From assembly GCF_050908235.1 (NCBI RefSeq), contig NZ_CP194340.1: 64,000 nt of DNA, one strand, 5' to 3'. This document shows positions 9,242-18,197 of this stretch, piece after piece (the first letter of the stretch is position 1; every line of letters begins with the position of its first letter). The DNA comes from Pseudoramibacter alactolyticus. Lineage in GTDB: Bacteria > Bacillota > Clostridia > Eubacteriales > Eubacteriaceae. The notes under the pieces are model-generated. The model worked only from the letters and a program-made list of their open reading frames with translations. It was not told the origin of the DNA and ran no database searches. Made by a program: the position numbers and the translations under genes.

Positions 9242-9748
9242 TCAGATTCGACCGCAGCATTTCTTGTATTTTTTACCGCTGCCGCAGGGACAGGGGTCAT
9301 TGCGGCCAACCTTTTGTTCTTTGATCACGGTGTTGCGGGCCCGGCATTTTTTATAAATCGCTTTTCGCCGATCGGCGCTTAAAATGCCCTCCCACTGCGG
9401 CAATTCATAAAGCCAAGGGGCCGGCACCTTCACCATGTTCCAATACAGTTTTTCCCAGTCGATGTCAAGGATCCATTCGCGGTCGGCTGTCACTTCGTCG
9501 AGCGTCGGCGGCGCATTCGTCAGACTTTCGCTGATCCCGTCGAGAAATCCGAGAATTTCCGTTTCCGGCATCGCGTATTTTTTGGCAAAAGCCGCGACGG
9601 TTCCCGTCACCCGGGCTTCCTGCCGTCCGAGCAGATCTTCGTAAATATGTTTTTCCCGTTCGCAAAAACCGTCCCAGAAGGCGCGCTGCCCGGCGGCGGT
9701 CTGGCTGTTGTCTTCGATGGTTTGTTTCCAGTCGGCGTATAAACTCAT
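9242..9748 (-). CDS. SEC-C motif protein
   Basis: 168 residues. The last 22 residues are a perfect SEC-C zinc-binding motif, KVGRNDPCPCGSGKKYKKCC, also found at the end of SecA and in many small stand-alone proteins, where it binds zinc and often contacts ribosomes or SecB-like partners. The N-terminal 140 residues (DWKQTIEDN..., then PPTLDEVTADREWILDIDW) look helical and match no named family known to me. A GAGGAG site precedes the ATG. It is a monocistronic gene between a cob terminator and its own terminator. Confidence 0.85.
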   Translation of the reverse strand: MSLYADWKQTIEDNSQTAAGQRAFWDGFCEREKHIYEDLLGRQEARVTGTVAAFAKKYAMPETEILGFLDGISESLTNAPPTLDEVTADREWILDIDWEKLYWNMVKVPAPWLYELPQWEGILSADRRKAIYKKCRARNTVIKEQKVGRNDPCPCGSGKKYKKCCGRI

Positions 9749-9801
9749 GTGCTGTTCTCCTCGCTTGATTCCTTGGCGATCGCCGCCAATTGCTTTTCAT
9801 C

Positions 9802-9830
9802 ATTATAGCAAAAGCCGGCGGGCTGTACAA
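9802..9830 (-). promoter_or_regulatory. Possible promoter for the SEC-C gene
   Basis: TATAAT on the minus strand (9802-9807) is preceded after 17 bp by TTGTAC (9825-9830), a weak -35. The -35 falls inside the loop and stem of the cob operon terminator, so the two signals overlap. Confidence 0.45.
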
Positions 9831-9842
9831 GCCGCCGGCTTT
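9811..9842 (-). terminator. Terminator of the B12 operon
   Basis: AAAGCCGGCGG and CCGCCGGCTTT form an eleven-pair stem with a ten-base loop, followed on the minus strand by TTTTGC. It lies 18 bp after cobU, the last gene of the cobalamin block. Confidence 0.85.
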
Positions 9843-9859
9843 TCGCACGTCGCTGTCTT

Positions 9860-10423
9860 TTATTTGATGCGCATCGGGATGCCCGACACGCAAAAGATAA
9901 CCTCGTCGGCGCGGGCCGCCGCCATTTGATTGATGCGTCCGGCGATGTCCCGAAAGAGACCTCCCATGCGGTAGGCCGGCACCAGGCCCATGCCCACCTC
10001 GTTGGTGACGATCACACTGTGTTTAGCTGCGAGCAAATCCAGCGCATCGTTCACGTCGGCGGTAATCGCCGCTTCGACGGCGTCCACCCGTTTCATGCTC
10101 ACGCGGTCCCAGTCCGTTTCCATGGCCAGCATCTGATTGGTGATCAGCACCGTCAAGCAGTCCAACAAAACGGTCCGGCTCTGCACAAAGGCCGGATCTT
10201 CGGCCATCGCTTTAAAATCCCGATAGCGCTCGATGGTCATCCAATGCTCGGGGCGCCTGGCCTGATGCTTGGCAATACGGTCCTTCATCCCGTCGTCAAA
10301 GGGAATGGCCGTCGCGATATAAGTCACCGGGCCAACACCCGCGGCTTCCCATTCGGCAATCCGTTTTTCGGCATAGGCGCTCTTGCCGCTGCGCGCGCCG
10401 CCGGTCACCAACGTCAATCCCAT
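9860..10423 (-). CDS. cobU: Adenosylcobinamide kinase / adenosylcobinamide-phosphate guanylyltransferase
   Basis: 187 residues, normal for CobU. The P-loop GGARSGKS lies at residues 8-15, then YIATAIPFDDGMKDRIAKHQ (which includes the guanylylated-histidine region RxxHQxxRP: KHQARRPEHW) and VTNEVGMGLVPAYRMGGLFRD. The enzyme phosphorylates adenosylcobinamide and then adds GMP, preparing it for attachment of the lower ligand. It overlaps cobD by 10 bp and is the last gene of the block. cobS, cobC and cobT, which would finish the nucleotide loop, are not in the window. Confidence 0.95.
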   Translation of the reverse strand: MGLTLVTGGARSGKSAYAEKRIAEWEAAGVGPVTYIATAIPFDDGMKDRIAKHQARRPEHWMTIERYRDFKAMAEDPAFVQSRTVLLDCLTVLITNQMLAMETDWDRVSMKRVDAVEAAITADVNDALDLLAAKHSVIVTNEVGMGLVPAYRMGGLFRDIAGRINQMAAARADEVIFCVSGIPMRIK

Positions 10424-11472
10424 CTGTCCAGCTCCTCCTTTAAGGCGGCAAGCAGGCGGTCGTTGTCCGCCTTCTTTTTCACCGCGATCCGAAAATACGC
10501 CTCACCCAGCCCGGTAAAATCCTCACAGGTCCGGATATTGATCCCCCGATTGTTAAGCCGTGCGTTGAGCGCAGCCGCCGTGCCGCTTTCCAGACGACAC
10601 AGATGAAAATCCGCCGACGAGGGATACACCGCAAGCCCGTCCAGCCGCTCGAGCCCCATATAAACCCGATGGCGCTCCTTGGCCATATAGGATTTGGAAT
10701 CGGCGATGAAACGCGCGTCGTCGAATACCGTGTCCAGCGCCGCCAGCGCCAGCGCATTGACACTCCAGGGCATCTGATCATTCTCCATCGCACGGATGAT
10801 CGCCGGATGCCCCAGCGCGTAGCCGAGGCGCAGCCCCGGAATCCCGAAGAACTTGGTCAGCGAGCGCAGAAGCACCAGCCGGCGCTCGCCCGCGAGCAGA
10901 TCGCGGCAGGAATCCTTGGCCGAAAAATCGATGAACGACTCGTCGATAAACCAATGGATGGCCGGATCGCAGCGATCCATCAGCCCGCACAGAAACGCCG
11001 GCGAATAGGCCATGCCCGTGGGGTTGTTCGGATTGCAGATAAACACCGCATCCGGCCGGGTCCGCCCGACCATTGCGGTAAAGGCGTCGGAATCGATGCG
11101 AAAATCCGAATCCGCGCCGGTCTCCCAAAGGGTGATCGGGTCCCAGCCGTTCATCGCCAGGGCGAGGCGGTATTCATTAAAGGTGGGGACGACCACCGCC
11201 GCCGAGGGGCGGCCGCGTCCGACGCTGCGGGTGTAAAGATAGATCAGATCGATGCCGCCGTTGCCGAGGATCAACTGCTCCGGCGCCACCCCCAACCGCG
11301 CCGCCAATCGTTTCTTATGCGCTGCGCCGTCCGGCTCCGGATAGCGCCCGAGGTCCGCGATCGCCGCCTCGAGATCATAGGGCAGCCGGGGCGGCATCCC
11401 CAGCGGATTGATATTGATCGAAAAATCCAGCATGTCCTGACGATCGCCGCGATAACCGCCGTGTTGATTCAT
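10414..11472 (-). CDS. cobD: Threonine-phosphate decarboxylase
   Basis: 352 residues, a fold-type I PLP enzyme resembling histidinol-phosphate aminotransferase. The Schiff-base lysine is in SLTKFFGIPGLRLGYALG; FICNPNNPTG binds the cofactor. The N-terminus HGGYRGDRQDMLDFSININP is characteristic of CobD, which makes (R)-1-amino-2-propanol phosphate from threonine phosphate supplied by PduX (also in this operon). It follows cbiB by 19 bp and overlaps cobU, the usual neighbours. Histidinol-phosphate aminotransferase is the alternative but the context favours CobD. Confidence 0.93.
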   Translation of the reverse strand: MNQHGGYRGDRQDMLDFSININPLGMPPRLPYDLEAAIADLGRYPEPDGAAHKKRLAARLGVAPEQLILGNGGIDLIYLYTRSVGRGRPSAAVVVPTFNEYRLALAMNGWDPITLWETGADSDFRIDSDAFTAMVGRTRPDAVFICNPNNPTGMAYSPAFLCGLMDRCDPAIHWFIDESFIDFSAKDSCRDLLAGERRLVLLRSLTKFFGIPGLRLGYALGHPAIIRAMENDQMPWSVNALALAALDTVFDDARFIADSKSYMAKERHRVYMGLERLDGLAVYPSSADFHLCRLESGTAAALNARLNNRGINIRTCEDFTGLGEAYFRIAVKKKADNDRLLAALKEELDRWD

Positions 11473-11491
11473 AAAAATCCCCCCTTTATTT

Positions 11492-12502
11492 TTAGCTCAG
11501 GCCCAGTGCAATCCCCGCCGCCACCGCCATGAACAGCGTCTGTGCGATCTCGGCCGCGAGCATGACGGACACGCATGCCTGAATGTGCCAGGCCGAAAGC
11601 GGCTGGTCGGCATCGCCGATGGTGGGCTTGACCACCGTCTCGCCGAAATACACATTGGTCCCGCCGATCTGAATGTGCAGGAGCCCCGCCGCGGCCGATT
11701 CCGGATGGCCGGCGTTGGGACTTTTGTGGTTGTGCCGGTCCCGGTTGTAGATCCGGGCGCCGTTCTTCGCGTCGAAGCCGAGCAGAGCCCCGCCGATGAG
11801 CATCATCCGCGAACCGATGCGGGCAATGGGCCAATTCAACACGTCGTCGAGCCGCGCCGGCAAACACCCGAAGTCGTGATAGGGTGCCTGGGTGTAGCCC
11901 ACCATCGAATCCATCGTGTTCACCGCTTTATAGGTCATGGCCAGGGTCAGCGGGTTCAGCCAGGGCAGCCAGTGCGCCGTCACCAGCCCCACCGCCATGT
12001 AAAACAGCGGCGCGAGAACGCCGTCCACCGTGTTCTCCGCCGTCGTCTCCACCGCGGCGCGCACCACCTCGTGCGCCGAAAGTGCCGTGGTGTCCCGGCC
12101 GCAGAGCCAGCCCACCTGCAGCCTTGCCGAGGCCAGATCGTCTTCGGACAAGGCCTTCGCCACCCCGGTCACCGCCTGACGCAGGCTCTTCTCCGCCAGC
12201 GCGGTTCCGAGAAACCACAGCGTCACCAAAAGAAACGCCGCCGGATGCAGTTGGATGGCCAGCCACTGCACGCCCGCCGTCACAGCGATGGTAATGGCGA
12301 CTACCAAAAGCCACATTAAAAGCCCCTTCCCTTTGCGCGCGCGGGGCGTGCCGCGATTGAACGCTTTCGTCAAGCTGCCGACGAGCTTTCCGATCCAGAC
12401 GACGGGGTGCGGAATCTTTTCCGGATCGCCGATTCCCCAGTCAAGTGCGACCGCCCCGCCGATGAGTACAAGCCACCAGCCCGTTGTTATCTCGAAGAAC
12501 AT
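11492..12502 (-). CDS. cbiB: Adenosylcobinamide-phosphate synthase
   Basis: 336 residues with several membrane helices. The opening LDWGIGDPEKIPHPVVWIGK and the internal ESTAEN-like VETTAENTVDGVLAPLFY and SMVGYTQAPYHDFGCLPARL are signature blocks of CbiB/CobD(Pseudomonas). The enzyme joins aminopropanol phosphate to cobyric acid in the membrane. It sits between cbiP, which makes cobyric acid, and cobD, which makes the other substrate. Confidence 0.95.
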   Translation of the reverse strand: MFFEITTGWWLVLIGGAVALDWGIGDPEKIPHPVVWIGKLVGSLTKAFNRGTPRARKGKGLLMWLLVVAITIAVTAGVQWLAIQLHPAAFLLVTLWFLGTALAEKSLRQAVTGVAKALSEDDLASARLQVGWLCGRDTTALSAHEVVRAAVETTAENTVDGVLAPLFYMAVGLVTAHWLPWLNPLTLAMTYKAVNTMDSMVGYTQAPYHDFGCLPARLDDVLNWPIARIGSRMMLIGGALLGFDAKNGARIYNRDRHNHKSPNAGHPESAAAGLLHIQIGGTNVYFGETVVKPTIGDADQPLSAWHIQACVSVMLAAEIAQTLFMAVAAGIALGLS

Positions 12503-12515
12503 GCATCTGCCTCGC

Positions 12516-14018
12516 TCAGCTGTTTTCGATGATGTGCATGATTGCGTCCATATCCACCGCCTGTTTCACCGCGGCCGCGAGCAAATCGTACTGGCTCTCT
12601 TTAAATGCCGCGTAATCCTGCACTGCGCCGGCCGCAAGGTGTTTTTTCGCCTTGATCCGGTTGAGGATCTTTTCGCGGAAATCGTCGTTGTCGAAGATGC
12701 CGTGCAGATAAGTACCCATCACATTGCCGTCGGCCGACACCGCACCATCGGCCCGGCCGTCGGCCAGAGTGCAGAAACGCGTCGTTGCCGCGTCGGTCGG
12801 CTCGGTCCGGCCCATGTGGATTTCGTAACCCGTCACGCGCTCGCCGGTCATGTCTATATCCATAAAGCGCGCGCCCACCCGGCCGCGCTCCTGGGTGGTG
12901 GTCTTCGTTTCGCCCAGCACCGTTCGCACGTTTAGCAGGCCGAGCCCCGCCACTTCGTCCGCCGCCGATTCCACATGGTGGGGATCGGCGATGCTTTGCC
13001 CAATGATCTGGTAACCGCCGCAGATGCCGATCACCGGCACGCCCGCCGCGTGCTTGGCCGCGATCGCGTCTGCCATCTTGCTCTCCCGAAGCCCCATCGC
13101 GTCGTCGATGGTGTTTTTGCTCCCGGGAATGATCAAAAGATCCGGCTCGGCCCGCTCGATCTCCCGCTGATTTTTGTAGTATTCCACCGAGACATCCGGA
13201 TACATGTCGAACACCGTCGCATCGGTGAAATTGGACACGTGGCGCAGACGCACGACGCCGATCGTCACCGCGCCTTCGTGCCGGCCGTACCAGCGCTCGG
13301 TCACCGAATCCTCGTCGTCGATCACCACCCGGGTGTAGGGCACCACGCCGAGGCAGGGCACCTGGATCATCGGCGCCATCATATCGATGCCGGGCGCAAG
13401 CAATGCCACATCCCCCCGGAATTTATTGATGAGGTAGCCGGCGAATCGCACCTGCTCTTCCGGCGGCAGCAACTTGATCGTGCCGTAAATCGACGCGAAA
13501 ACGCCGCCGCGGTCGATATCGCCGATGAGCACCACCGGCGCGTCGATGAGCTCCGCAAGGCCCATGTTCACCAGGTCGTTCTCCCGCAGGTTGATCTCCG
13601 CCGGGCTGCCCGCCCCCTCGATGACGATGACATCCGCCTGAGCCGCAAGCCGATCGTAGGCCCCGCGCACCACGGCTGTCAATTGGGGTTTATATCGATG
13701 GTATTCAGCCGCGTCCATATTAAAGGCGGCGACCCCGTTTAAAATCACCTGGGAGCCCACGTCGGAGTTGGGCTTGAGCAGGATGGGATTCATCGCCACA
13801 TCCGGCGCCACCCGGGCACATTCTGCCTGGGTCACCTGGGCCCGGCCCATTTCCTTGCCGTCTGCCGTGATATAGGAATTAAGCGCCATGTTCTGCGCTT
13901 TAAAAGGCAGCACCTTCAGGCCCTGATCCGAAAGAATCCGGCACATGGCCGCGCAGATCAGGCTTTTGCCCACGGACGATCCCGTCCCCTGAAACATGAT
14001 TTTCTTTGCCTTGCTCAT
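12516..14018 (-). CDS. cbiP: Cobyric acid synthase
   Basis: 500 residues. A dethiobiotin-synthetase-like ATP domain comes first (MFQGTGSSVGKSLICAAMC, residues 9-27), with IEGAGSPAEINL and IGDIDRGGVFASIYGT, and then a class I glutamine amidotransferase domain with the nucleophile cysteine in VIGICGGYQIIG and a histidine in MGTYLHGIFDN. It amidates four side chains of adenosylcobyrinic a,c-diamide. It overlaps cbiJ by 4 bp. Length and all motifs are intact. Confidence 0.96.
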   Translation of the reverse strand: MSKAKKIMFQGTGSSVGKSLICAAMCRILSDQGLKVLPFKAQNMALNSYITADGKEMGRAQVTQAECARVAPDVAMNPILLKPNSDVGSQVILNGVAAFNMDAAEYHRYKPQLTAVVRGAYDRLAAQADVIVIEGAGSPAEINLRENDLVNMGLAELIDAPVVLIGDIDRGGVFASIYGTIKLLPPEEQVRFAGYLINKFRGDVALLAPGIDMMAPMIQVPCLGVVPYTRVVIDDEDSVTERWYGRHEGAVTIGVVRLRHVSNFTDATVFDMYPDVSVEYYKNQREIERAEPDLLIIPGSKNTIDDAMGLRESKMADAIAAKHAAGVPVIGICGGYQIIGQSIADPHHVESAADEVAGLGLLNVRTVLGETKTTTQERGRVGARFMDIDMTGERVTGYEIHMGRTEPTDAATTRFCTLADGRADGAVSADGNVMGTYLHGIFDNDDFREKILNRIKAKKHLAAGAVQDYAAFKESQYDLLAAAVKQAVDMDAIMHIIENS

Positions 14019-14779
14019 GATTGTCCGCCTTTCTGGGGCATCAGCCGCGCGACCAGCGCCTCGGCCGTGGCCACCGTTTCAGGATAGTCGAGCTTCGGCC
14101 GATCGATGCAGAGCACCTCGGCGCCGCAGGCCGCCGCCGCCCGGATTTTTTCGGCCACGCCGCCGATGTCCCCGCTGTCCTTCGTCGTGACGTAGCGAAT
14201 ATTCAGCGCATGGATCATCGCCGCATTCAGCTCAAAAGAAAAGGGTCCCTGCATGGCGACGATCTGCCGGGGCAGGTATCCCAGTTCTTCACACTTCGCG
14301 ATGACCTCTGCAGTCGGCAGCACCCGCGGGAACACCCGCTCCCGGGGCAGCGCCTGATAGCGCGAAAGCTCCCGGCTACCGGTGGTCGTCAGGACATTGC
14401 CGGGATGCGTCTTGAGATAGGCCACCGCCGCTTCATAGCTTTCGCAGCGGATCACCGCGTCCTTCTCGGCCATGGCCTCAAGGCCCGGCCGCTCCAGCCG
14501 AATATAACGCACGCCCAGCTCCCGGCACGCGGCGAGCGCGTTTTCCGAGGCGGTCCGGGCATAGGGATGGGTGCCGTCCACCAACAGGGTGATCGCCCGT
14601 TCGCGCAGCATCGCCGCGAGGCCCTGGGCATCCATGGCGCCGATGTGCCAGCCAAGCCGCACACTTTCCGCCGGCGCATTGTAGGCGCTGATCGATGAAT
14701 AAATCACGCTTCGGCCGGCCGCCGCCAGCCGCTCCGCCGCCTCCCGGCCGTCCGCCGTGCCGCCGAGCACCAAAATCAC
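14015..14779 (-). CDS. cbiJ: Cobalt-precorrin-6A reductase
   Basis: 254 residues. The start ILVLGGTADGREAAERLAA, the block LLVDGTHPYARTASENAL and TTTGSRELSRYQAL are typical of CbiJ/CobK, which reduces cobalt-precorrin-6A with NADPH. It overlaps both neighbours, cbiH and cbiP, by 4 bp, so the three are likely translated as a coupled unit. Confidence 0.94.
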   Translation of the reverse strand: MILVLGGTADGREAAERLAAAGRSVIYSSISAYNAPAESVRLGWHIGAMDAQGLAAMLRERAITLLVDGTHPYARTASENALAACRELGVRYIRLERPGLEAMAEKDAVIRCESYEAAVAYLKTHPGNVLTTTGSRELSRYQALPRERVFPRVLPTAEVIAKCEELGYLPRQIVAMQGPFSFELNAAMIHALNIRYVTTKDSGDIGGVAEKIRAAAACGAEVLCIDRPKLDYPETVATAEALVARLMPQKGGQS

Positions 14780-15537
14780 AGCTGATACCCCCGGGGCGTG
14801 ATCATCTGCGTGCCGTCGGCCGAAACGGTGGTCTTCGAGTTGCCGATGATCACCAGCGAGAACATGTTGATCTCCTGGTCGGCCATCGCGTCGAGGGTGG
14901 TGATGCAGACCTTTTCGCCGTCACGCTTGGCGTTTTGCACGATGCCCACCGGCGTCTTCGGATCCTTCACCGTTAGGAGAATGTCCTGACAGGTGTTGAT
15001 GTTGGTGGGGCGTCCCTTGCTTTTGGGATTGTAAAGGGCGATGACAAAATCCCCCTCTCCGGCAAAGCGGATACGCTTTTGAATGACGTCCCAGTCCGTC
15101 AGCAAGTCGGAGAGACTGATCACGGCGTAATCGTGCATCAGCGGCGCCCCGAGAATGGACGCGGCGGCATTCACCGCCGAGATCCCCGGCACCACTTCCA
15201 CCTCGATTTCGGCCGGATCCTTCTCGGCCAGCGCCAGCATGATGCCCGCCATGCCGTAAACCCCCGCGTCGCCGGAGCTCACCAGCGCCACGGTCTTCCC
15301 GGCCTTGGCCAGATCCAGGCATTCCCGGCAGCGGTCGCGCTCCCTGCGCATGCCCGAAGCCCGCAGGTCTTTGCCCGCCACCACATCGAGATCCGCAATC
15401 AGATCGATATAGGTTTTGTAGCCGGCGATGATATCCGCATCCGCCATGGCAGCCAGCGCCGCCCCCGTCATATGATCAATGCCGCCCGGCCCCAGCCCGA
15501 CGACGTAAATTTTCTCACTCTTCTCACTCATTGACAT
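14776..15537 (-). CDS. cbiH: Cobalt-precorrin-3 C17-methyltransferase
   Basis: 253 residues of the SAM-dependent tetrapyrrole methylase fold. VVGLGPGGIDHMTGAALAAM opens the protein, and SSGDAGVYGMAGIM and VVPGISAVNAAASILGAPLM are the conserved binding blocks; IALYNPKSKGRP is typical for CbiH/CobJ. It methylates C17 with ring contraction. It follows cbiG by 12 bp and overlaps cbiJ. Confidence 0.94.
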   Translation of the reverse strand: MSMSEKSEKIYVVGLGPGGIDHMTGAALAAMADADIIAGYKTYIDLIADLDVVAGKDLRASGMRRERDRCRECLDLAKAGKTVALVSSGDAGVYGMAGIMLALAEKDPAEIEVEVVPGISAVNAAASILGAPLMHDYAVISLSDLLTDWDVIQKRIRFAGEGDFVIALYNPKSKGRPTNINTCQDILLTVKDPKTPVGIVQNAKRDGEKVCITTLDAMADQEINMFSLVIIGNSKTTVSADGTQMITPRGYQL

Positions 15538-15549
15538 TCCTCGTTCGTT

Positions 15550-16620
15550 TTATTTTAAATCCGCAGGATCCGATCGCCGCAGCCGCCAAAGCGAAAGGGT
15601 GACGCCGTCACCTTTCACCACTGGCGCAATGCAGTCGCCGAAGCCCGACGCCGCATAGCCCGCCGGCTCGCTGACACAGCGCAGACCGGTGGTTTTTTCC
15701 ACGAAATCCGAACCGTCAAAGCGATTTTGCACCAGGCGGATCATCTCGTCCTTCACGATGCGCACCGCCCCATGGCAGTGCTCAGCCGCCGCGCGGATGC
15801 CCGCTTCCTCTGCCTTCAAGCCAATGGTGGCCAGGGTCCCAATCGCCCGGGGATGGACACCGTGCTCAGCGCAAAGCGCTTCAAGCTTTTCGATAATCAG
15901 CGTCCCCGGCGTGTTCCGGCGGCAGCCTACCCCGCAGACGATGGTCTTGGGGATGAGCTGCACGCCCGTGATCTCCGCTTCCCACGTGCAGGCTGCCTTT
16001 TCCGAAATGCGAATCTGATGGGCCGGCAGGATGTCTCCCGGCCGCGCCACAAAAAGATTGCCCGGCAGCGCGATGCCCGCGAAGTCGAGACCGGCCTCGT
16101 CCACAATGGCCACCGGCGCATCGTCGAGGATGGCCGCCGTCACGTCCTTGGCGCCCGAAAAATCCACAAGCTCGCAGCCGAGCTTCTCCGCCAGCACATC
16201 CACCGCCATCGAGCCCTTCACATCGGTGCCCGTGGTGATCACCGGCGTCGCGGAAAGCCGCTTGGCCAGCATCACCGCGGCCGCGTTGGCCCCGCCGAGA
16301 TGCCCCGAGAGCAGGCTGATCACAAAACGGCCGCCGCTGTCCATCACCAGCACCGCCGGATCATCGGCCTTATGCGTCAGATGGGGGGCGATGCCCCGCA
16401 CCACAATACCGCTGGCCATCACACAAAGCAGCACATCGTAATCCGCCATCAGCGTCCCCCAGAAATCCGTGAGCCTGCCGGGAATCGCCTCCGCGTCCGC
16501 CGCTACGTATTTGGGCAGGGTGAAGACGGTGACGGCCTGGTCCGCCAGGGCGCGCTTGGCCCGCAAAGCGATCTTCACGCCGTCCCGGCTCACGGCGACC
16601 GCCGCCCACTTGTTCGCCAT
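15550..16620 (-). CDS. cbiG: Cobalt-precorrin 5A hydrolase
   Basis: 356 residues. The central block YDVLLCVMASGIVVRGIAPH and LLSGHLGGANAAA, together with the C-terminal GVGCRRNTPGTLIIEKLEAL domain, identify CbiG, which opens the lactone and releases the two-carbon fragment as acetaldehyde in the anaerobic pathway. Presence of CbiG rather than CobG/CobZ supports the oxygen-independent route. It begins one base after cbiF ends. Confidence 0.95.
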   Translation of the reverse strand: MANKWAAVAVSRDGVKIALRAKRALADQAVTVFTLPKYVAADAEAIPGRLTDFWGTLMADYDVLLCVMASGIVVRGIAPHLTHKADDPAVLVMDSGGRFVISLLSGHLGGANAAAVMLAKRLSATPVITTGTDVKGSMAVDVLAEKLGCELVDFSGAKDVTAAILDDAPVAIVDEAGLDFAGIALPGNLFVARPGDILPAHQIRISEKAACTWEAEITGVQLIPKTIVCGVGCRRNTPGTLIIEKLEALCAEHGVHPRAIGTLATIGLKAEEAGIRAAAEHCHGAVRIVKDEMIRLVQNRFDGSDFVEKTTGLRCVSEPAGYAASGFGDCIAPVVKGDGVTLSLWRLRRSDPADLK

Positions 16621-17400
16621 TTATCGGCTGGCCTTTCGGAATTCGTGGCTGAATCCCGGATCGTAAAGTTTCGACAGGCTGTATTGATCGCCGAGGAAAT
16701 CCCCGACGAGAATCTGCGCCGTCTTGCGGATGCCCGCTGCCTTCACTTTCTCCGCGATATCTGCGAGGGTGCCCGCGACGATCTTCTGATCCGGCCAGGT
16801 CGCCCGCTGCACCACCGCCACCGGCGTATCCGGGCGATAATGGGCGCGCAGTCTTGCCGCGACTTCCCCGATATTCTGCACCGACAGGAAAATCGCCATC
16901 GATGCCCGATGCGCCGCCAGGGATTCGAGCTGTTCCTTTTCCGGCACCGGGGTGCGCCCTTCAAGCCGGGTGCAGATCACCGTTTGGGAGACGTCCGGCA
17001 GGGTAAATTCTTTTTTGAGCACGGAAGCCGACGCCGTGAAAGAGCTGACCCCCGGCACCACGTCAAAGGGGATGCCCATCGCTTCAAGGCGGTCCATCTG
17101 CTCGCGGATCGCGCCGTAAATCGACGGGTCTCCCGTATGCACCCGCACCACCTTTTTGCCCGCCGCCACACCGGCCGCAATCACATCGATCACCTCGTCC
17201 AACGTCATCGAGGCGGAGTTGTGGATCCGTGCGTCCGCCTTGTGCCCTTCGAGCACCTTGGCATTGACCAGCGAGCCCGCGTAGATGATGATGTCGGCCT
17301 CGTCGATCAGGCGCTTGCCTTTTAACGTTAAAAGCTCCGGATCGCCGGGACCGGCGCCGATCAGATAAACGGTTTCTTTTGATGTTTCTGATGCTTTCAT
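16621..17400 (-). CDS. cbiF: Cobalt-precorrin-4 C11-methyltransferase
   Basis: 259 residues of the tetrapyrrole methylase fold. VYLIGAGPGDPELLTLKGKR, then ADIIIYAGSLVN, VVRVHTGDPSIYGAIREQMD and VVPGVSSFTASASVL are the diagnostic blocks of CbiF/CobM. It sits between cbiK and cbiG with almost no spacing. Confidence 0.95.
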   Translation of the reverse strand: MKASETSKETVYLIGAGPGDPELLTLKGKRLIDEADIIIYAGSLVNAKVLEGHKADARIHNSASMTLDEVIDVIAAGVAAGKKVVRVHTGDPSIYGAIREQMDRLEAMGIPFDVVPGVSSFTASASVLKKEFTLPDVSQTVICTRLEGRTPVPEKEQLESLAAHRASMAIFLSVQNIGEVAARLRAHYRPDTPVAVVQRATWPDQKIVAGTLADIAEKVKAAGIRKTAQILVGDFLGDQYSLSKLYDPGFSHEFRKASR

Positions 17401-17405
17401 ACTTG

Positions 17406-18197
17406 CTATATTAACTCCTTTAGTTCGGTCCCGTTTTGAGCGTGATCGATAAACATCGCCCGCACGCTCGGATATTCCCCAAGCCCGCGCACCACTGACG
17501 CCACATCGAAGCCCTCGGCGCGCAGGCGGCTCTGCCAGGAATCGCCATCGGCGCCGGCCATGTCGTTCAGGGCGTGATCGCCCGCCACCACCATGAAGGG
17601 CATCAGGCCCACCCGGCGGTAATGCCCCGCGTGCAGCGCCGCCGTCACATCCTTAAGCGTCGGATAGCCCTCCACCGTCGCCATAAAAAGATTGCTGCCG
17701 CAGGCCTTCAGGTAATGATCCATCGCCGGATAACAACTGTTCGCGTAATGATCAGTGCCGTGGCCCATAAACACCCAGGCGTCCACCGGCGACAGCGGCG
17801 GCAATAAATCCGCCAGCACGCCTGCCATAGCCTCAAAATCCGCGTGACTGCTGAGCAGCGGCCGCCCGACGATAAAACGCTCGAAAACGTCCTGATAGGG
17901 GCGCATCTCGCGGATCATTCGGTAGAACTCGTGCCCGTTGATGATGTGCGTCGCCTGACAGACCACCTCAGCGTAGCCGCCCGCCTTGATTTTTTCAAGC
18001 GCTTCGGCCGGCGTGTCCATCACGATGCCGTCGCGTTTTTTCAGTTTACCGATGATCATCTTTGAAGTGTAGGCGTGGAAAAAATCCGCTTCCGGAAAAG
18101 CCGCCTTCAGATCGTTTTCGATCGCTTCGATGGTTTTATGATACGTCTCGTGGTAGGACGTGCCGAAGGAGACAACGAGCAGTGCCTGTTTAGCCAT
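17406..18197 (-). CDS. cbiK: Sirohydrochlorin cobaltochelatase
   Basis: 263 residues from the chosen start MAKQALLVVSFGTSYHETY. The metal-handling histidines are in FMGHGTDHYANS and MVVAGDHALNDM, as in the anaerobic cobaltochelatase CbiK, which puts Co2+ into sirohydrochlorin before ring contraction. An upstream in-frame extension exists but is Arg-rich; the ATG at 18195-18197 has GGAGG seven bases before it and overlaps the end of hemL by 8 bp. No signal peptide, so it is cytoplasmic. Confidence 0.94.
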   Translation of the reverse strand: MAKQALLVVSFGTSYHETYHKTIEAIENDLKAAFPEADFFHAYTSKMIIGKLKKRDGIVMDTPAEALEKIKAGGYAEVVCQATHIINGHEFYRMIREMRPYQDVFERFIVGRPLLSSHADFEAMAGVLADLLPPLSPVDAWVFMGHGTDHYANSCYPAMDHYLKACGSNLFMATVEGYPTLKDVTAALHAGHYRRVGLMPFMVVAGDHALNDMAGADGDSWQSRLRAEGFDVASVVRGLGEYPSVRAMFIDHAQNGTELKELI

